From an uncultured Actinomycetes bacterium (lineage in GTDB: Bacteria > Actinomycetota > Acidimicrobiia > Acidimicrobiales > Acidimicrobilacustridaceae): a stretch of 24,115 nt of DNA. The stretch lies in NCBI GenBank assembly GCA_945957335.1, contig CAMFLJ010000010.1, positions 1 to 24,115 on the forward strand, given 5' to 3'. This document shows positions 7,139-14,642 of the stretch, one piece after another. The position numbers and the translations under genes are program-made. The notes beneath the pieces are model-generated. The model was not told the origin of the DNA. It did no database searches and saw only the letters and a program-made list of their open reading frames with translations. How positions within the stretch are numbered: position 1 is the stretch's first letter; each line of letters starts with the position of its first letter.

Positions 7139-8138
7139 GCACCGGCGGCACCGGCCAGGCGTCGTTGCCCGGGTTCAGGCTGGTGCCGGGGGCCACGACC
7201 TCGTCGACCGCCGCCAGCGCGGCGGAGGGCACGTCCTCGTCCCAGGCGTCGAGCAGGGCGGTGAGCTGGTCGAGGGTGCGGGCGCCGAGGAGCACGCTGG
7301 CCACGCCCGGCTCGGCGGCCACCCGGGCCAGCGCCAGCGCCGGCAGCGAGCAGCCGTGGTCGGCGGCGATCGTGGTGAGCGCGGCGACGGCGGTGAGCTT
7401 GGCCTCGTCGGTCGGGTCGACGAACGTGCCGGCGATCGAGCCCCGGGAGCCCTCGGGGGCGGGCTGGCCCGGCCGGTACTTGCCGGTGAGCCAACCACCG
7501 TTGAGGGGACTCCAGACGATCGCGGCCATCCCCAGCGAGGCGAGCGTGGGAAGCACCGCCTCGCGCGAGCGGACGAGCAGCGAGTAGGGCAGCTGGTCGC
7601 TGACCGGCCGCTCCACGCCGACCTCGTCGGCCGCCGCGCAGATGTCGGTGAGCATCTCGGCGGTGAGGACGGAGGTGCCCCAGCTGCGCACGAGGCCCCG
7701 GTCGCTCAGCCGGGCGATCGCCTCGAGCGTCTCCTCGACGGGCGTGGCCGGGTCGGGGCGGTGGAGCTGGTAGAGCTCGACGTGGTCGGTGCCGAGGCGG
7801 CGCAGGCTGTGCTCGCACGCCCGCTCGACCCACGGGGCCGAGAGCCCGCCACCCTCCTCGGGCGAGTGCACCGGCAGGCCGACCTTGGTGGCCAGCACCA
7901 CGCGGTCGCGCCGCCCGGCCAGCGCCCGGCCCACGATCTCCTCGGCCAGACCGTCGCCGTAGGCGTCGGCGGTGTCGATCAGGTCGATCCCGCGCTCGAG
8001 GGCCCGGTGGACGATGGCCACGCACTCGTCGGGGTCGGCCGCGGGCGAGGCGAAGGCCATGGTGCCGAGGCCGATGGCGGGGACCTCCGGGCCGGTGGCC
8101 CCGAGCGGCCGGCGGGGGAGTGGCGGGGACGATGTCAT
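7116..8138 (-). CDS. Aldo/keto reductase
   Basis: The 340-residue protein is a TIM-barrel NADP(H)-dependent oxidoreductase. The catalytic tetrad is visible: Asp55 (LIDTADAYG), Tyr60, Lys85 (LATKVG) and His126 (LYQLHRPD). Near the C-terminus LLGARTLDQL matches the phosphate-binding loop of the family. The overall pattern fits the general bacterial AKR group rather than beta-subunits of potassium channels. The ATG at 8138 is supported by a -10 box 8 bases upstream. It is divergent from the dienelactone hydrolase gene with 121 bases between, containing inverted GGTTC repeats. Substrate unknown. Confidence 0.92.
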   Translation of the reverse strand: MTSSPPLPRRPLGATGPEVPAIGLGTMAFASPAADPDECVAIVHRALERGIDLIDTADAYGDGLAEEIVGRALAGRRDRVVLATKVGLPVHSPEEGGGLSAPWVERACEHSLRRLGTDHVELYQLHRPDPATPVEETLEAIARLSDRGLVRSWGTSVLTAEMLTDICAAADEVGVERPVSDQLPYSLLVRSREAVLPTLASLGMAAIVWSPLNGGWLTGKYRPGQPAPEGSRGSIAGTFVDPTDEAKLTAVAALTTIAADHGCSLPALALARVAAEPGVASVLLGARTLDQLTALLDAWDEDVPSAALAAVDEVVAPGTSLNPGNDAWPVPPVLTRRTGA

Positions 8139-8146
8139 GCGCGCTT

Positions 8147-8152
8147 ACGGTA
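8147..8152 (-). promoter_or_regulatory. -10 box (TACCGT on the minus strand) for the aldo/keto reductase
   Basis: On the minus strand TACCGT ends 8 bases before the ATG at 8138, consistent with a leaderless mRNA. Confidence 0.5.
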
Positions 8153-8167
8153 CTCCCACGCTCCCTC

Positions 8168-8214
8168 CCTCTGGTTCAGCACGTCGCCCCTGGGTTCACG
8201 AACCGAACCAGAGG
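8168..8214. promoter_or_regulatory. Operator-like cluster of GGTTC/GAACC half-sites
   Basis: CCTCTGGTTC (8168-8177) is the exact reverse complement of GAACCAGAGG (8205-8214). Between them lies GGTTC-AC-GAACC (8193-8204), itself a dyad that abuts the right arm. There are thus two GGTTC and two GAACC half-sites in 47 bases, centred between two divergent promoters. This arrangement suggests binding sites for a dimeric or tetrameric regulator acting on the aldo/keto reductase and dienelactone hydrolase genes. No regulator gene is adjacent. Confidence 0.5.
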
Positions 8215-8246
8215 CTCGGGGCGGGCCCGGGGTGGGAGTGCCCCGG

Positions 8247-8252
8247 TAGGGT
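8247..8252 (+). promoter_or_regulatory. -10 box (TAGGGT) for the dienelactone hydrolase operon, leaderless
   Basis: CGGTAGGGT ends 7 bases before the ATG at 8260, with no Shine-Dalgarno. It decides the start against longer in-frame extensions that would run through the promoter and operator region. Confidence 0.6.
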
Positions 8253-8259
8253 GCACCGC

Positions 8260-8952
8260 ATGGGTGAACTCGTCTCCTTCCCGAGCAACGGCCACGAGGC
8301 GGGCGGCTACCTCGCCGTCCCGGTGTCGGGCAGCGGCCCCGGCCTGGTGGTCATCCAGGAGTGGTGGGGCCTGGTGCCCCACATCGAGGACGTCTGCGAC
8401 CGCTTCGCCGCCGAGGGCTTCGTGGCCCTCGCGCCCGACCTCTACCACGGCGCCTCGGTGAGCAACGCCGAGCCTGACGAGGCCGGCAAGCTCATGATGG
8501 CGCTCAACACCGACCAGGCCGTGAAGGACATGAGCGGCGCGGTCGACTTCCTCCTCGGCCACGACGCCGTCACCACCGCCCACGTCGGCGTCACCGGCTT
8601 CTGCATGGGTGGCGGACTGGCTCTCGCCCTGGCCTGCGCCCGGCCCGACGCGGTGAGCGCCTGCTGCCCGTTCTACGGCGTCATGCCGTGGCCCACCCTG
8701 CAGCCCGACTACTCGAAGATCGAGGCGTCGATCCTCGGCCACTTCGCCGAGGGCGACTCGATGTTCAACCCGGAGATGGTGCGCGAGCTCGACGACCGGC
8801 TGCGGGCCGAGGGCAAGGAGGTCGAGTTCGTGATCCACCCGGCCACCCAGCACGCCTTCTTCAACGACACCCGGCCCGAGGTCTACGACGCCGAGGCGTC
8901 GGCCGCGGCGTGGACCTCGGTGGTGCCGTTCCTGAAGGCCAACATCACCTGA
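8260..8952 (+). CDS. Dienelactone hydrolase family protein
   Basis: This 230-residue alpha/beta hydrolase has the full dienelactone-hydrolase signature. Glu34 lies in VVIQEWWGL, the nucleophile Cys115 is in GFCMGGG, and the acid and base of the triad are Asp165 (FAEGDSMF) and His197 (HPATQHAFFN). True DLH opens dienelactones formed in chlorocatechol or related aromatic degradation to maleylacetate; many paralogues hydrolyse other esters, so the substrate is open. No other ring-cleavage gene is adjacent, although pobA begins at the far end of the window. It is the first gene of an apparent operon with a DUF885 protein (11 bases downstream) and an S53 peptidase. Confidence 0.92.
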   Translation: MGELVSFPSNGHEAGGYLAVPVSGSGPGLVVIQEWWGLVPHIEDVCDRFAAEGFVALAPDLYHGASVSNAEPDEAGKLMMALNTDQAVKDMSGAVDFLLGHDAVTTAHVGVTGFCMGGGLALALACARPDAVSACCPFYGVMPWPTLQPDYSKIEASILGHFAEGDSMFNPEMVRELDDRLRAEGKEVEFVIHPATQHAFFNDTRPEVYDAEASAAAWTSVVPFLKANIT

Positions 8953-8963
8953 GCGGAGCCCGC

Positions 8964-10166
8964 GTGGCCGAGGCCGTCAGCACCCCGATCGTCGACCGCT
9001 ACCTCGAGCTGGGCCTCCGTCTGGGCCGTCACGTCGACGGCTTCGTCGACGCCTACTACGGACCGGCCGCCCTCGCCGCGGCCGTCGACGCCGAGCCCGT
9101 CGCGCCACCCGAGCGCCTCGAGGCCGATGCCGCGGCCCTCCTCGCCGACCTCGACGCCGGGGTCGACGCCGACGTGCTCGACGCCGGCCGGCGCCGGTGG
9201 CTGCGGGCCCAGGTCGTCGGGCTCCACACCAGCGCGCGGAAGTTGGCCGGCGAACCGATCGGCTACGCCGACGAGGTCGAGCTCTGCTACGGCGTGCGCC
9301 CCACCTTTCGCGACGAGGACGGCTTCGCCGCCGCCCACCGCCGCCTCGACGAGGCCCTGCCCGGCTCGGGCGACGTGCGCGACCGCGTGATCGCCTGGCG
9401 CGAGGCGCAGGCCATCCCGGTCGAGAAGCTCGAGCCGGCGTTGCGCTCGCTGGCCGACGACTTCCGTGAGCGCACCCAACGCCACTTCGGCCTGCCCGAG
9501 GGCGAGCACGTCACGTGGGAGCTCGCCCACGACCAGCCGTGGTCGGGCTTCAACTACTACGAGGGCGGCCTGCGCAGCCGGGTGGCGATCAACACCGACC
9601 TGCCCGTGCTCTCCACGAGCATCGCCCACCTCGTCGCCCACGAGGCCTACCCGGGCCACCACACCGAGCACTCCCGCAAGGAGGCCGGCCTGGTGCGCAC
9701 GCGCGGCTGGCAGGAGGAGACGATCTTCCTGGTGGGCACGCCTCAGTGCCTCCTGGCCGAGGGCCTGGCCGACCTGGCGCTCGAGGTCGTGGCCGGTGCC
9801 GAGCCCGAGGCGGTGGTCGCCGAGCACCTGCGGCCACTCGGCCTCACCTACGACCCCGAGGTCGTGGCTGCCGTGCGGGTGGCGTCGGAGTCGCTCGACG
9901 CGGTCCGGGCCAACGCCGCCTGGCTGCTGCACGCCGACGGCCGGCCGGTCGACGACGTGGTGGCCTACCTCGAGCGCTGGGGCCTCCAGCCCCGGGCCCG
10001 GGCCGAGAAGTCGGTGCAGTTCCTCACCTCCGACACCTGGCGGGCCTACATCTCCTGCTACGTCGAGGGCCTGCCGCTGTGCCGGGGCTACGTGCAGGGC
10101 GACCCTGCCCGGTTCGCCACCCTGCTCACCGAGCAGCTCGTGCCTGCCGACCTCGCCGCGGCATGA
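8964..10166 (+). CDS. DUF885-type putative metallopeptidase
   Basis: The 400-residue protein contains HEAYPGHH at residues 226-233, the zinc-site-like motif of DUF885 proteins (HE-x4-HH), followed by TEH. Downstream, CLLAEGLADLALEVV offers a conserved Glu that could be the third metal ligand or base, and WLLHADGRPVDDVVAYLERWG matches the helical C-terminal half of the family. No signal peptide is seen, so it should be cytoplasmic. At 400 residues it is shorter than many DUF885 proteins (550-600). The GTG start at 8964 has GGAG 5 bases upstream. It sits between the dienelactone hydrolase and the sedolisin gene, which it overlaps by 4 bases (ATGA), indicating translational coupling. Peptidase activity is inferred from the motif only. 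Confidence 0.8.
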   Translation: MAEAVSTPIVDRYLELGLRLGRHVDGFVDAYYGPAALAAAVDAEPVAPPERLEADAAALLADLDAGVDADVLDAGRRRWLRAQVVGLHTSARKLAGEPIGYADEVELCYGVRPTFRDEDGFAAAHRRLDEALPGSGDVRDRVIAWREAQAIPVEKLEPALRSLADDFRERTQRHFGLPEGEHVTWELAHDQPWSGFNYYEGGLRSRVAINTDLPVLSTSIAHLVAHEAYPGHHTEHSRKEAGLVRTRGWQEETIFLVGTPQCLLAEGLADLALEVVAGAEPEAVVAEHLRPLGLTYDPEVVAAVRVASESLDAVRANAAWLLHADGRPVDDVVAYLERWGLQPRARAEKSVQFLTSDTWRAYISCYVEGLPLCRGYVQGDPARFATLLTEQLVPADLAAA

Positions 10167-11470
10167 CGTTCCGGCGCCGATCGACGGGGGTGGCCGCGGT
10201 CGTCATGGCGCTGGCCCTGGTCGCGTCCGTCGTCGCCGCCGGTGCGAGCCGAGCGGCCGCGGGCCCCTCGGTGCCGAGCGCCACCTGCACCACGCCCTCC
10301 ACCGTCACCGGCTTCACCCCCCAGCAGCTGGCCCAGCGCTACGGCATCGCGCCGCTCGTGGCGTCGGGCGCCGATGGGCGGGGCGTCACCATCGTGATCC
10401 TCGAACAGGGCCAGTCGGCCGACCTCTCGACGCTCGCCACCTGGGAGGCCTGCATGGGCGTCACCGGCCCCCAGGTCACCCAGACGCTGGTGGGTGGTGG
10501 GTCGATGCCCGCCAACGGCGACGAGGCCCAGGCCGACGTCGAGGTCGTGGCCGGGCTGGTGCCCGGTGCCGACGTGCGGGTGCTGGTCACCAATGGCTCG
10601 ATGACCTCGCTGTGGGACGCGGTGCTCGACCCGTCCCTCACCGGCGGCCGCACGCCCGACATCGTCTCGTCGAGCTACGGCAAGTGCGAGTCCGCTGCGG
10701 TGTCGTCCGGCGAGGTCACCGCCGGCGACGCCGCCATCGCCCGCATGGCCGCGGCGGGCATCTGGTTCCTGAAGTCGGCGGGCGACGAGGGCTCCGACGA
10801 CTGCCGGCCCAAGGACACGTGCCCGCCCACGCCCGGTTCGCCGAACGTGGAGTACCCGACCTCCAACCCGCTCGTCACTGGCGTCGGAGGCACCCAGATC
10901 GACTCCGGCGCCACCACCGGCACGGCCTCGGTGTGGAACAAGCTCGAGCCCCCGAGCTGCCTCGGCGGGGGCGGCGGGCAGAGCGTGCTCTACCAGCGAC
11001 CGGCCTTCCAGGCGGGCGTCGGCCCGGCAGCCGTGACGGGGAGGATGGTGCCCGACATCACCGGGCTGGCGGGCGAGCCCGCCTACCAGATCCTCCATCC
11101 CGACGGCTGGTCCCGCATCGTCGGCACCAGCCTCTCGACGCCGCTCTACGCCGCCGGGATGGCCGCGGTGCGCTCGCAGCTCCTCTCGGTCGGCCTGCCC
11201 GTGCCCGCCTCGCTCAACGAGGTGCTCTACCGGGCCGCCGCCGACCCGGCCACCTACGCGGCCGTGTTCGACGACGTCGTCCTGGGCGACGACGACCTGC
11301 TCGGCGTCGGGTGCTGCACGGCCACCGCCGGCTACGACATGGCGTCCGGGCTCGGCGAGGTGCACCTCGACGCGCTGGCCGCCTGGCTGGTGGCCGAGCT
11401 GTCGCCCACCACGACGACCACCACCACCCCGGCCCCGCCCGCCGCCGTCGTGCCCTCGTTCACGGGCTGA
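10163..11470 (+). CDS. Secreted sedolisin (S53) family serine-carboxyl peptidase, no propeptide seen
   Basis: The 435-residue protein begins with basic residues and a hydrophobic stretch (about 10-28) ending AAGASRAAAG, a plausible signal peptide. The S53 catalytic set is visible: Glu121 and Asp125 spaced E-x3-D in NGDEAQADVEV, an oxyanion Asp208 in KSAGDEGS, and Ser323 in GTSLSTP. A late GYDMASGLGEVHLDAL resembles the C-terminal calcium-site region. The catalytic domain seems to start at about residue 50 (FTPQQLAQRYGI), so the large N-terminal prodomain typical of the family is missing. Six or more cysteines suggest disulfides. The tail is a Thr/Pro-rich low-complexity segment ending at the stop. 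ATGA overlap links it to the DUF885 gene. Confidence 0.85.
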   Translation: MTFRRRSTGVAAVVMALALVASVVAAGASRAAAGPSVPSATCTTPSTVTGFTPQQLAQRYGIAPLVASGADGRGVTIVILEQGQSADLSTLATWEACMGVTGPQVTQTLVGGGSMPANGDEAQADVEVVAGLVPGADVRVLVTNGSMTSLWDAVLDPSLTGGRTPDIVSSSYGKCESAAVSSGEVTAGDAAIARMAAAGIWFLKSAGDEGSDDCRPKDTCPPTPGSPNVEYPTSNPLVTGVGGTQIDSGATTGTASVWNKLEPPSCLGGGGGQSVLYQRPAFQAGVGPAAVTGRMVPDITGLAGEPAYQILHPDGWSRIVGTSLSTPLYAAGMAAVRSQLLSVGLPVPASLNEVLYRAAADPATYAAVFDDVVLGDDDLLGVGCCTATAGYDMASGLGEVHLDALAAWLVAELSPTTTTTTTPAPPAAVVPSFTG

Positions 11471-11485
11471 CGCCTTCGATCCGCG

Positions 11486-11503
11486 ACCTACCGACGGGTA
11501 GGT
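11486..11503. promoter_or_regulatory. Palindrome over the mcl -10 box (ACCTACC-N4-GGTAGGT)
   Basis: ACCTACC (11486-11492) and GGTAGGT (11497-11503) form a perfect 7-bp inverted repeat with 4 bases between. The right arm covers most of the -10 box, so a bound repressor would block RNA polymerase. The inner 10 bases, CCGACGGGTA, recur in the promoter of the acyl-CoA dehydrogenase gene at 16376-16385. Confidence 0.5.
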
Positions 11504-11504
11504 T
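11499..11504 (+). promoter_or_regulatory. -10 box (TAGGTT) for the malyl-CoA lyase genes, leaderless
   Basis: GGGTAGGTT ends 7 bases before the ATG at 11512; no Shine-Dalgarno is present, so the message is probably leaderless. Confidence 0.6.
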
Positions 11505-11511
11505 CTGGGTC

Positions 11512-12561
11512 ATGCGGAACCCCAAGGACTTCTTCCGGCCCCTCGCCGTCGGCGCCCCGGCGCCCCTGCGGGAGATCCCGGTCAAGCCGTCGCGGATGAT
11601 CCACTTCTTCCCGCCCCACCTCGAGAAGGTGGTGGCCAAGCTGCCCGAGATCGCCCCGACGGTCGACGTGCTGCTCGCCAACCTCGAGGACGCCATCCCG
11701 GCCGACGCCAAGGACGCCGCCCGCGCCGGGCTGGTGCAGGTGGGCCGCACCGTCGACTTCGGCTCCACCCAGTTCTGGACCCGCATCAACTCGCTCGACT
11801 CGCCGTGGGTGCTCGACGACATCTCCGCCGCCGTGCTCGAGGTCGGCGACAAGCTCGACGTGATCATGGTGCCCAAGGTCGAGGGCCCCGAGGACATCCA
11901 CTACGTCGACCGGCTGCTCGCCCAGCTCGAGGCCAAGGCCGGGCTCGACCGCCCGATCCTCGTGCACGCCATCCTCGAGACGGCCCGTGGCGTCGCCAAC
12001 GTCGAGGAGATCTGCGCGGCCAGCCCCCGCATGCAGGGCCTCTCGCTCGGTCCCGCCGACCTCGCCGCCAACCGCCGCATGAAGACCACCCGCGTCGGCG
12101 GCGGCCACCCCGGCTACCTCGTCCGCCAGGACCCGGTCGACGGCGACATCGAGGGTGCCCGCACGATCTACCAGCAGGACCTGTGGCACTACACGATCGC
12201 CCGCATGGTCGACGCCTGCGCGGCCAACGGGATCCTCCCGTACTACGGGCCCTTCGGCGACATCAAGGACGTCGTGGCCTGCGAGGACCAGTTCCGCAAC
12301 GCCTTCCTGCTCGGCTGCGTCGGTGCGTGGAGCCTGCACCCGGTGCAGATCGCCATCGCCAAGCGCGTGTTCAGCCCCGACCCGGCCGACGTCGAGCACG
12401 CCAAGCGGGTGATCGAGGCCATGGGCGACGGGACCGGCGCCATCATCCTCGACGGCAAGATGGAGGACGACGCCTCGGTGAAGCAGTGCAAGGTCATGGT
12501 CGAGCTGGCCGAGGCCCTCGCCGCCGACGACCCCGAGCTCGCCGCCGCCTACGGCTTCTGA
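11512..12561 (+). CDS. mcl: (3S)-malyl-CoA / beta-methylmalyl-CoA lyase, Chloroflexus type
   Basis: This 349-residue HpcH/HpaI (CitE-superfamily) TIM-barrel protein closely matches my recollection of the Chloroflexus aurantiacus malyl-CoA lyase. Shared blocks include PLAVGAPAPLRE near residue 11, HFFPPHLEK (31-39), LEDAIP (58-63), SPWVLDD, VIMVPKVEGP, GLSLGPADLAA, MKTTRVGGGHP, DLWHYTIARMVD, FGDIKD, and the C-terminal AAAYGF. Such lyases need Mg2+ and split beta-methylmalyl-CoA into glyoxylate and propionyl-CoA, or join or split malyl-CoA from glyoxylate and acetyl-CoA. In the ethylmalonyl-CoA pathway or the 3-hydroxypropionate bicycle they are central. The CitE paralogue starts 17 bases downstream. 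The leaderless start fits the -10 box. Confidence 0.88.
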   Translation: MRNPKDFFRPLAVGAPAPLREIPVKPSRMIHFFPPHLEKVVAKLPEIAPTVDVLLANLEDAIPADAKDAARAGLVQVGRTVDFGSTQFWTRINSLDSPWVLDDISAAVLEVGDKLDVIMVPKVEGPEDIHYVDRLLAQLEAKAGLDRPILVHAILETARGVANVEEICAASPRMQGLSLGPADLAANRRMKTTRVGGGHPGYLVRQDPVDGDIEGARTIYQQDLWHYTIARMVDACAANGILPYYGPFGDIKDVVACEDQFRNAFLLGCVGAWSLHPVQIAIAKRVFSPDPADVEHAKRVIEAMGDGTGAIILDGKMEDDASVKQCKVMVELAEALAADDPELAAAYGF

Positions 12562-12578
12562 CCCCCCTGGAGACCCTG

Positions 12579-13451
12579 ATGAGTGACGCACTGCGGCCCC
12601 GGCGGTCGGTGCTCTACATGCCCGGCGCCAACGAGCGGGCCCTCGAGAAGGCCAAGGGCATCCCCGCCGACGCCCTCATCCTCGACCTCGAGGACGCCGT
12701 CGCCCCCGACGCCAAGCCCGAGGCCCGCGAGCGCGTGTGTGCCGCCGTGCAGAGCGGCGAGTACGGCGCCAAGGAGCTCACCATCCGCATCAACGGGCTC
12801 GGCACCGAGTGGCACGAGGCCGACCTCGCCGCCGCCTGCGCCGCCGGCCCCGACGGCATCGTCGTGCCGAAGGTGAACTCGGCCGCCGAGGTGGCCCGCC
12901 TGGTCGACGCCATGGAGGCCGCCGGCGCCCCCGAGCACACCCGGCTGTGGGCGATGCTCGAGACACCGGTCGCCATCCTGCACGCCGAGGAGATCGCCAC
13001 CGCCTCGGCCCGCCTGGCCGTGCTGATCATGGGCACCAACGACCTGGCCAAGGAGCTCCACGCCGAGCACGTGCCGGGCCGGGCCCCGCTGCTGTTCGGG
13101 CTGCAGGCGTGCCTCACCGCCGCGCGCCTCGCCGACAAGGTGATCCTCGACGGCGTCTACAACGACATCAAGGACGACGACGGCTTCCGGGCCGAGTGCG
13201 TGCAGGGCCGCCAGTTCGGCTTCGACGGCAAGACCCTCATCCACCCGAGCCAGGTCGAGCCGTGCAACGAGGTGTTCGCGCCCAGCGACGACGAGGTCGC
13301 CTCGTCGCGCGAGATCATCGCCGCCTTCGAGGAGGCCCAGGCCGAGGGCCGTGGCGTCGTCACCGTGAACGGCCGGATGATCGAGAACCTGCACGTCGAC
13401 AACGCCCGCCGCATCCTGGCCGTCGCCGACGCCATCGCCGCCCTGGGCTGA
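12579..13451 (+). CDS. CitE-like HpcH/HpaI family protein, possible (3S)-malyl-CoA thioesterase or citramalyl-CoA-type lyase
   Basis: The 290-residue protein starts RPRRSVLYMPGANERALEKAKGIPADALILDLEDAVAPDAK (described here across residues 6-46), with the CitE hallmark RSVLYMPG, the Mg2+-linked LEDAVAP, TIRING, VPKVNSAAEV, MLETPVAI with the second metal-ligand Glu, and FDGKTLIHPSQV. This form resembles proteobacterial malyl-CoA thioesterases (Mcl2), which release malate from malyl-CoA, but citramalyl-CoA and other acyl-CoA lyases share these motifs, so the reaction is not settled. It follows mcl by 17 bases with GGAG 6 bases before the ATG, making a two-gene operon. Citrate lyase itself is unlikely because no citD, citF or citX neighbours are present. 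Confidence 0.8.
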   Translation: MSDALRPRRSVLYMPGANERALEKAKGIPADALILDLEDAVAPDAKPEARERVCAAVQSGEYGAKELTIRINGLGTEWHEADLAAACAAGPDGIVVPKVNSAAEVARLVDAMEAAGAPEHTRLWAMLETPVAILHAEEIATASARLAVLIMGTNDLAKELHAEHVPGRAPLLFGLQACLTAARLADKVILDGVYNDIKDDDGFRAECVQGRQFGFDGKTLIHPSQVEPCNEVFAPSDDEVASSREIIAAFEEAQAEGRGVVTVNGRMIENLHVDNARRILAVADAIAALG

Positions 13452-13455
13452 GCCT

Positions 13456-13471
13456 CGCCCGTCAGCGGGCG
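13456..13471. terminator. Short hairpin between convergent genes
   Basis: CGCCCG-TCAG-CGGGCG is a perfect 6-bp stem with a 4-base loop, placed between the CitE-like stop codon (13451) and the aminotransferase, whose stop codon lies in the loop. No T-run. Position suggests a weak bidirectional terminator. Confidence 0.3.
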
Positions 13472-14616
13472 CGCAGCGCCTCGCCCATCCGGCCCACGAC
13501 CATCCCGAGGATCTCGGGCGAGGTCGCGAAGTTGAGGCGCACGCACTGCTCCTGGCCGGCGCCGAAAGCGTGGCCGTCGTTCACCGCGACCTTCGCCTGG
13601 TGCAGGAAGAACGAGCCCGGGTCGTCGAGGCCGAGCGCCGAGCAGTCGAGCCAGGCCAGGTAGGTGGCGTCGGGGGAGCGGTGCACCACGCCGGGCAGCT
13701 CGTCGGCCACCAGCTGGGCCAGCAGCGAGCGGTTGGCGTCGAGCACGACCCGCAGCTCGTCGAGCCACGGGCCGCCCTCGTCGTAGGCGGCGATCGACGC
13801 GGCCACCCCGATCGGCGTGGCGGCGGGAACGGCGAAGCCCGAGAGGCCCCGCCACCAGGTGGCCGCCTCGTGGCTGGTGGTGACCACCTGGGCGCACTTG
13901 AGGCCGGGGATGTTCCAGGCCTTCGACGCCGACGTGACGGTGGTGCTGTGGGCGGCGGCCGCCTCCGAGACCGTGGAGTAGGGCGTGTAGCGGTGGCCCG
14001 GGTGCACGAGAGGGGCGTGGAGCTCGTCGGCCACCACCGCCGCGCCGTGGCGCTCGACGACCTCGGCCAGCGCGGTCAGCTCGGCGGTGTCGTAGGCCCG
14101 GCCGATCGGGTTGTGGGGGTTGCAGAGCAGCACGCCCCGGGCACCCGCGGCCAGTGCGGCGTCGATGGCGTCGAGGTCGAGCGTGGGCCGCCCGGTGCCG
14201 TCGTCGACCACCGGCACCTCCACGACCGGCCGGCCGCCGAGGGTGACGACGTCGAAGAACGGCGGGTACGCCGGGGTGGGCACGATCACCGGCGCGCCCT
14301 CGGGCACGTGGTGGTCGAGGCCGGCGGCGATGCCGACGAGCACGTCGGCCACCGGGAAGATGCGCTCGGGCCGCACCTCCCAGCCGTGGGCCCGGGCGAG
14401 GAACCCGGCGGTGGCGCGCGTGAGGGGCGAGAGGTCGGCCTCGAGGTAGCCGAAGTCCTGGCGCTCGACCGCCTCGCGCACGGCGGCCCGCACGACCCCC
14501 GCGGCGTCGAAGTCCATCTCCGCGACCCACGCCGCCAGCACGTCGGGGCCGTGGAGGGTCCACTTCACCGTGCGCCGGCGCCGCACCGCCTCGAGGTCGA
14601 CGTCGAACGCACCCAT
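13462..14616 (-). CDS. PatB/MalY-type PLP-dependent aminotransferase or C-S lyase
   Basis: The 384-residue fold-type I PLP enzyme opens RRRTVKWTLHGPDVLAAWVAEMDFDAA, the hallmark of the MalY/PatB group (WVAEMDF), with the PLP Lys232 in SASKAWNIPGLKC. NPHNPIGRAYD and VVADELHAPLVHPGHRYTPY supply the other conserved cofactor contacts (Asn of NPHNP, Asp and Tyr). These enzymes are usually cystathionine beta-lyases that cleave cystathionine to homocysteine, pyruvate and ammonia; some act as aminotransferases. A much longer in-frame ORF exists upstream, but the ATG at 14616 is where family homology starts and a -10-like CATGAT lies 6 bases before it. It is convergent with the CitE-like gene. Confidence 0.88.
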   Translation of the reverse strand: MGAFDVDLEAVRRRRTVKWTLHGPDVLAAWVAEMDFDAAGVVRAAVREAVERQDFGYLEADLSPLTRATAGFLARAHGWEVRPERIFPVADVLVGIAAGLDHHVPEGAPVIVPTPAYPPFFDVVTLGGRPVVEVPVVDDGTGRPTLDLDAIDAALAAGARGVLLCNPHNPIGRAYDTAELTALAEVVERHGAAVVADELHAPLVHPGHRYTPYSTVSEAAAAHSTTVTSASKAWNIPGLKCAQVVTTSHEAATWWRGLSGFAVPAATPIGVAASIAAYDEGGPWLDELRVVLDANRSLLAQLVADELPGVVHRSPDATYLAWLDCSALGLDDPGSFFLHQAKVAVNDGHAFGAGQEQCVRLNFATSPEILGMVVGRMGEALRAR

Positions 14617-14622
14617 CCGCCC

Positions 14623-14628
14623 ATCATG
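14623..14628 (-). promoter_or_regulatory. Possible -10 box (CATGAT on the minus strand) for the aminotransferase
   Basis: CATGAT ends 6 bases before the ATG at 14616. It matches the TANNNT pattern at four of the expected features but with C for the first T, so it is weaker than the other boxes listed. Confidence 0.3.
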
Positions 14629-14642
14629 CCCGCCCCCACCGC

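Noticed and set aside
11407..11433. ACC-rich run near the end of the S53 gene considered as a DNA repeat
   Set aside because: It simply encodes the Thr-rich tail; too short to be a tandem-repeat array.
9466..11470. Long ORF running from inside the DUF885 gene through the S53 gene into the malyl-CoA lyase frame
   Set aside because: Only the part from 11512 is real protein; the upstream part is Arg/Pro-rich out-of-frame translation.
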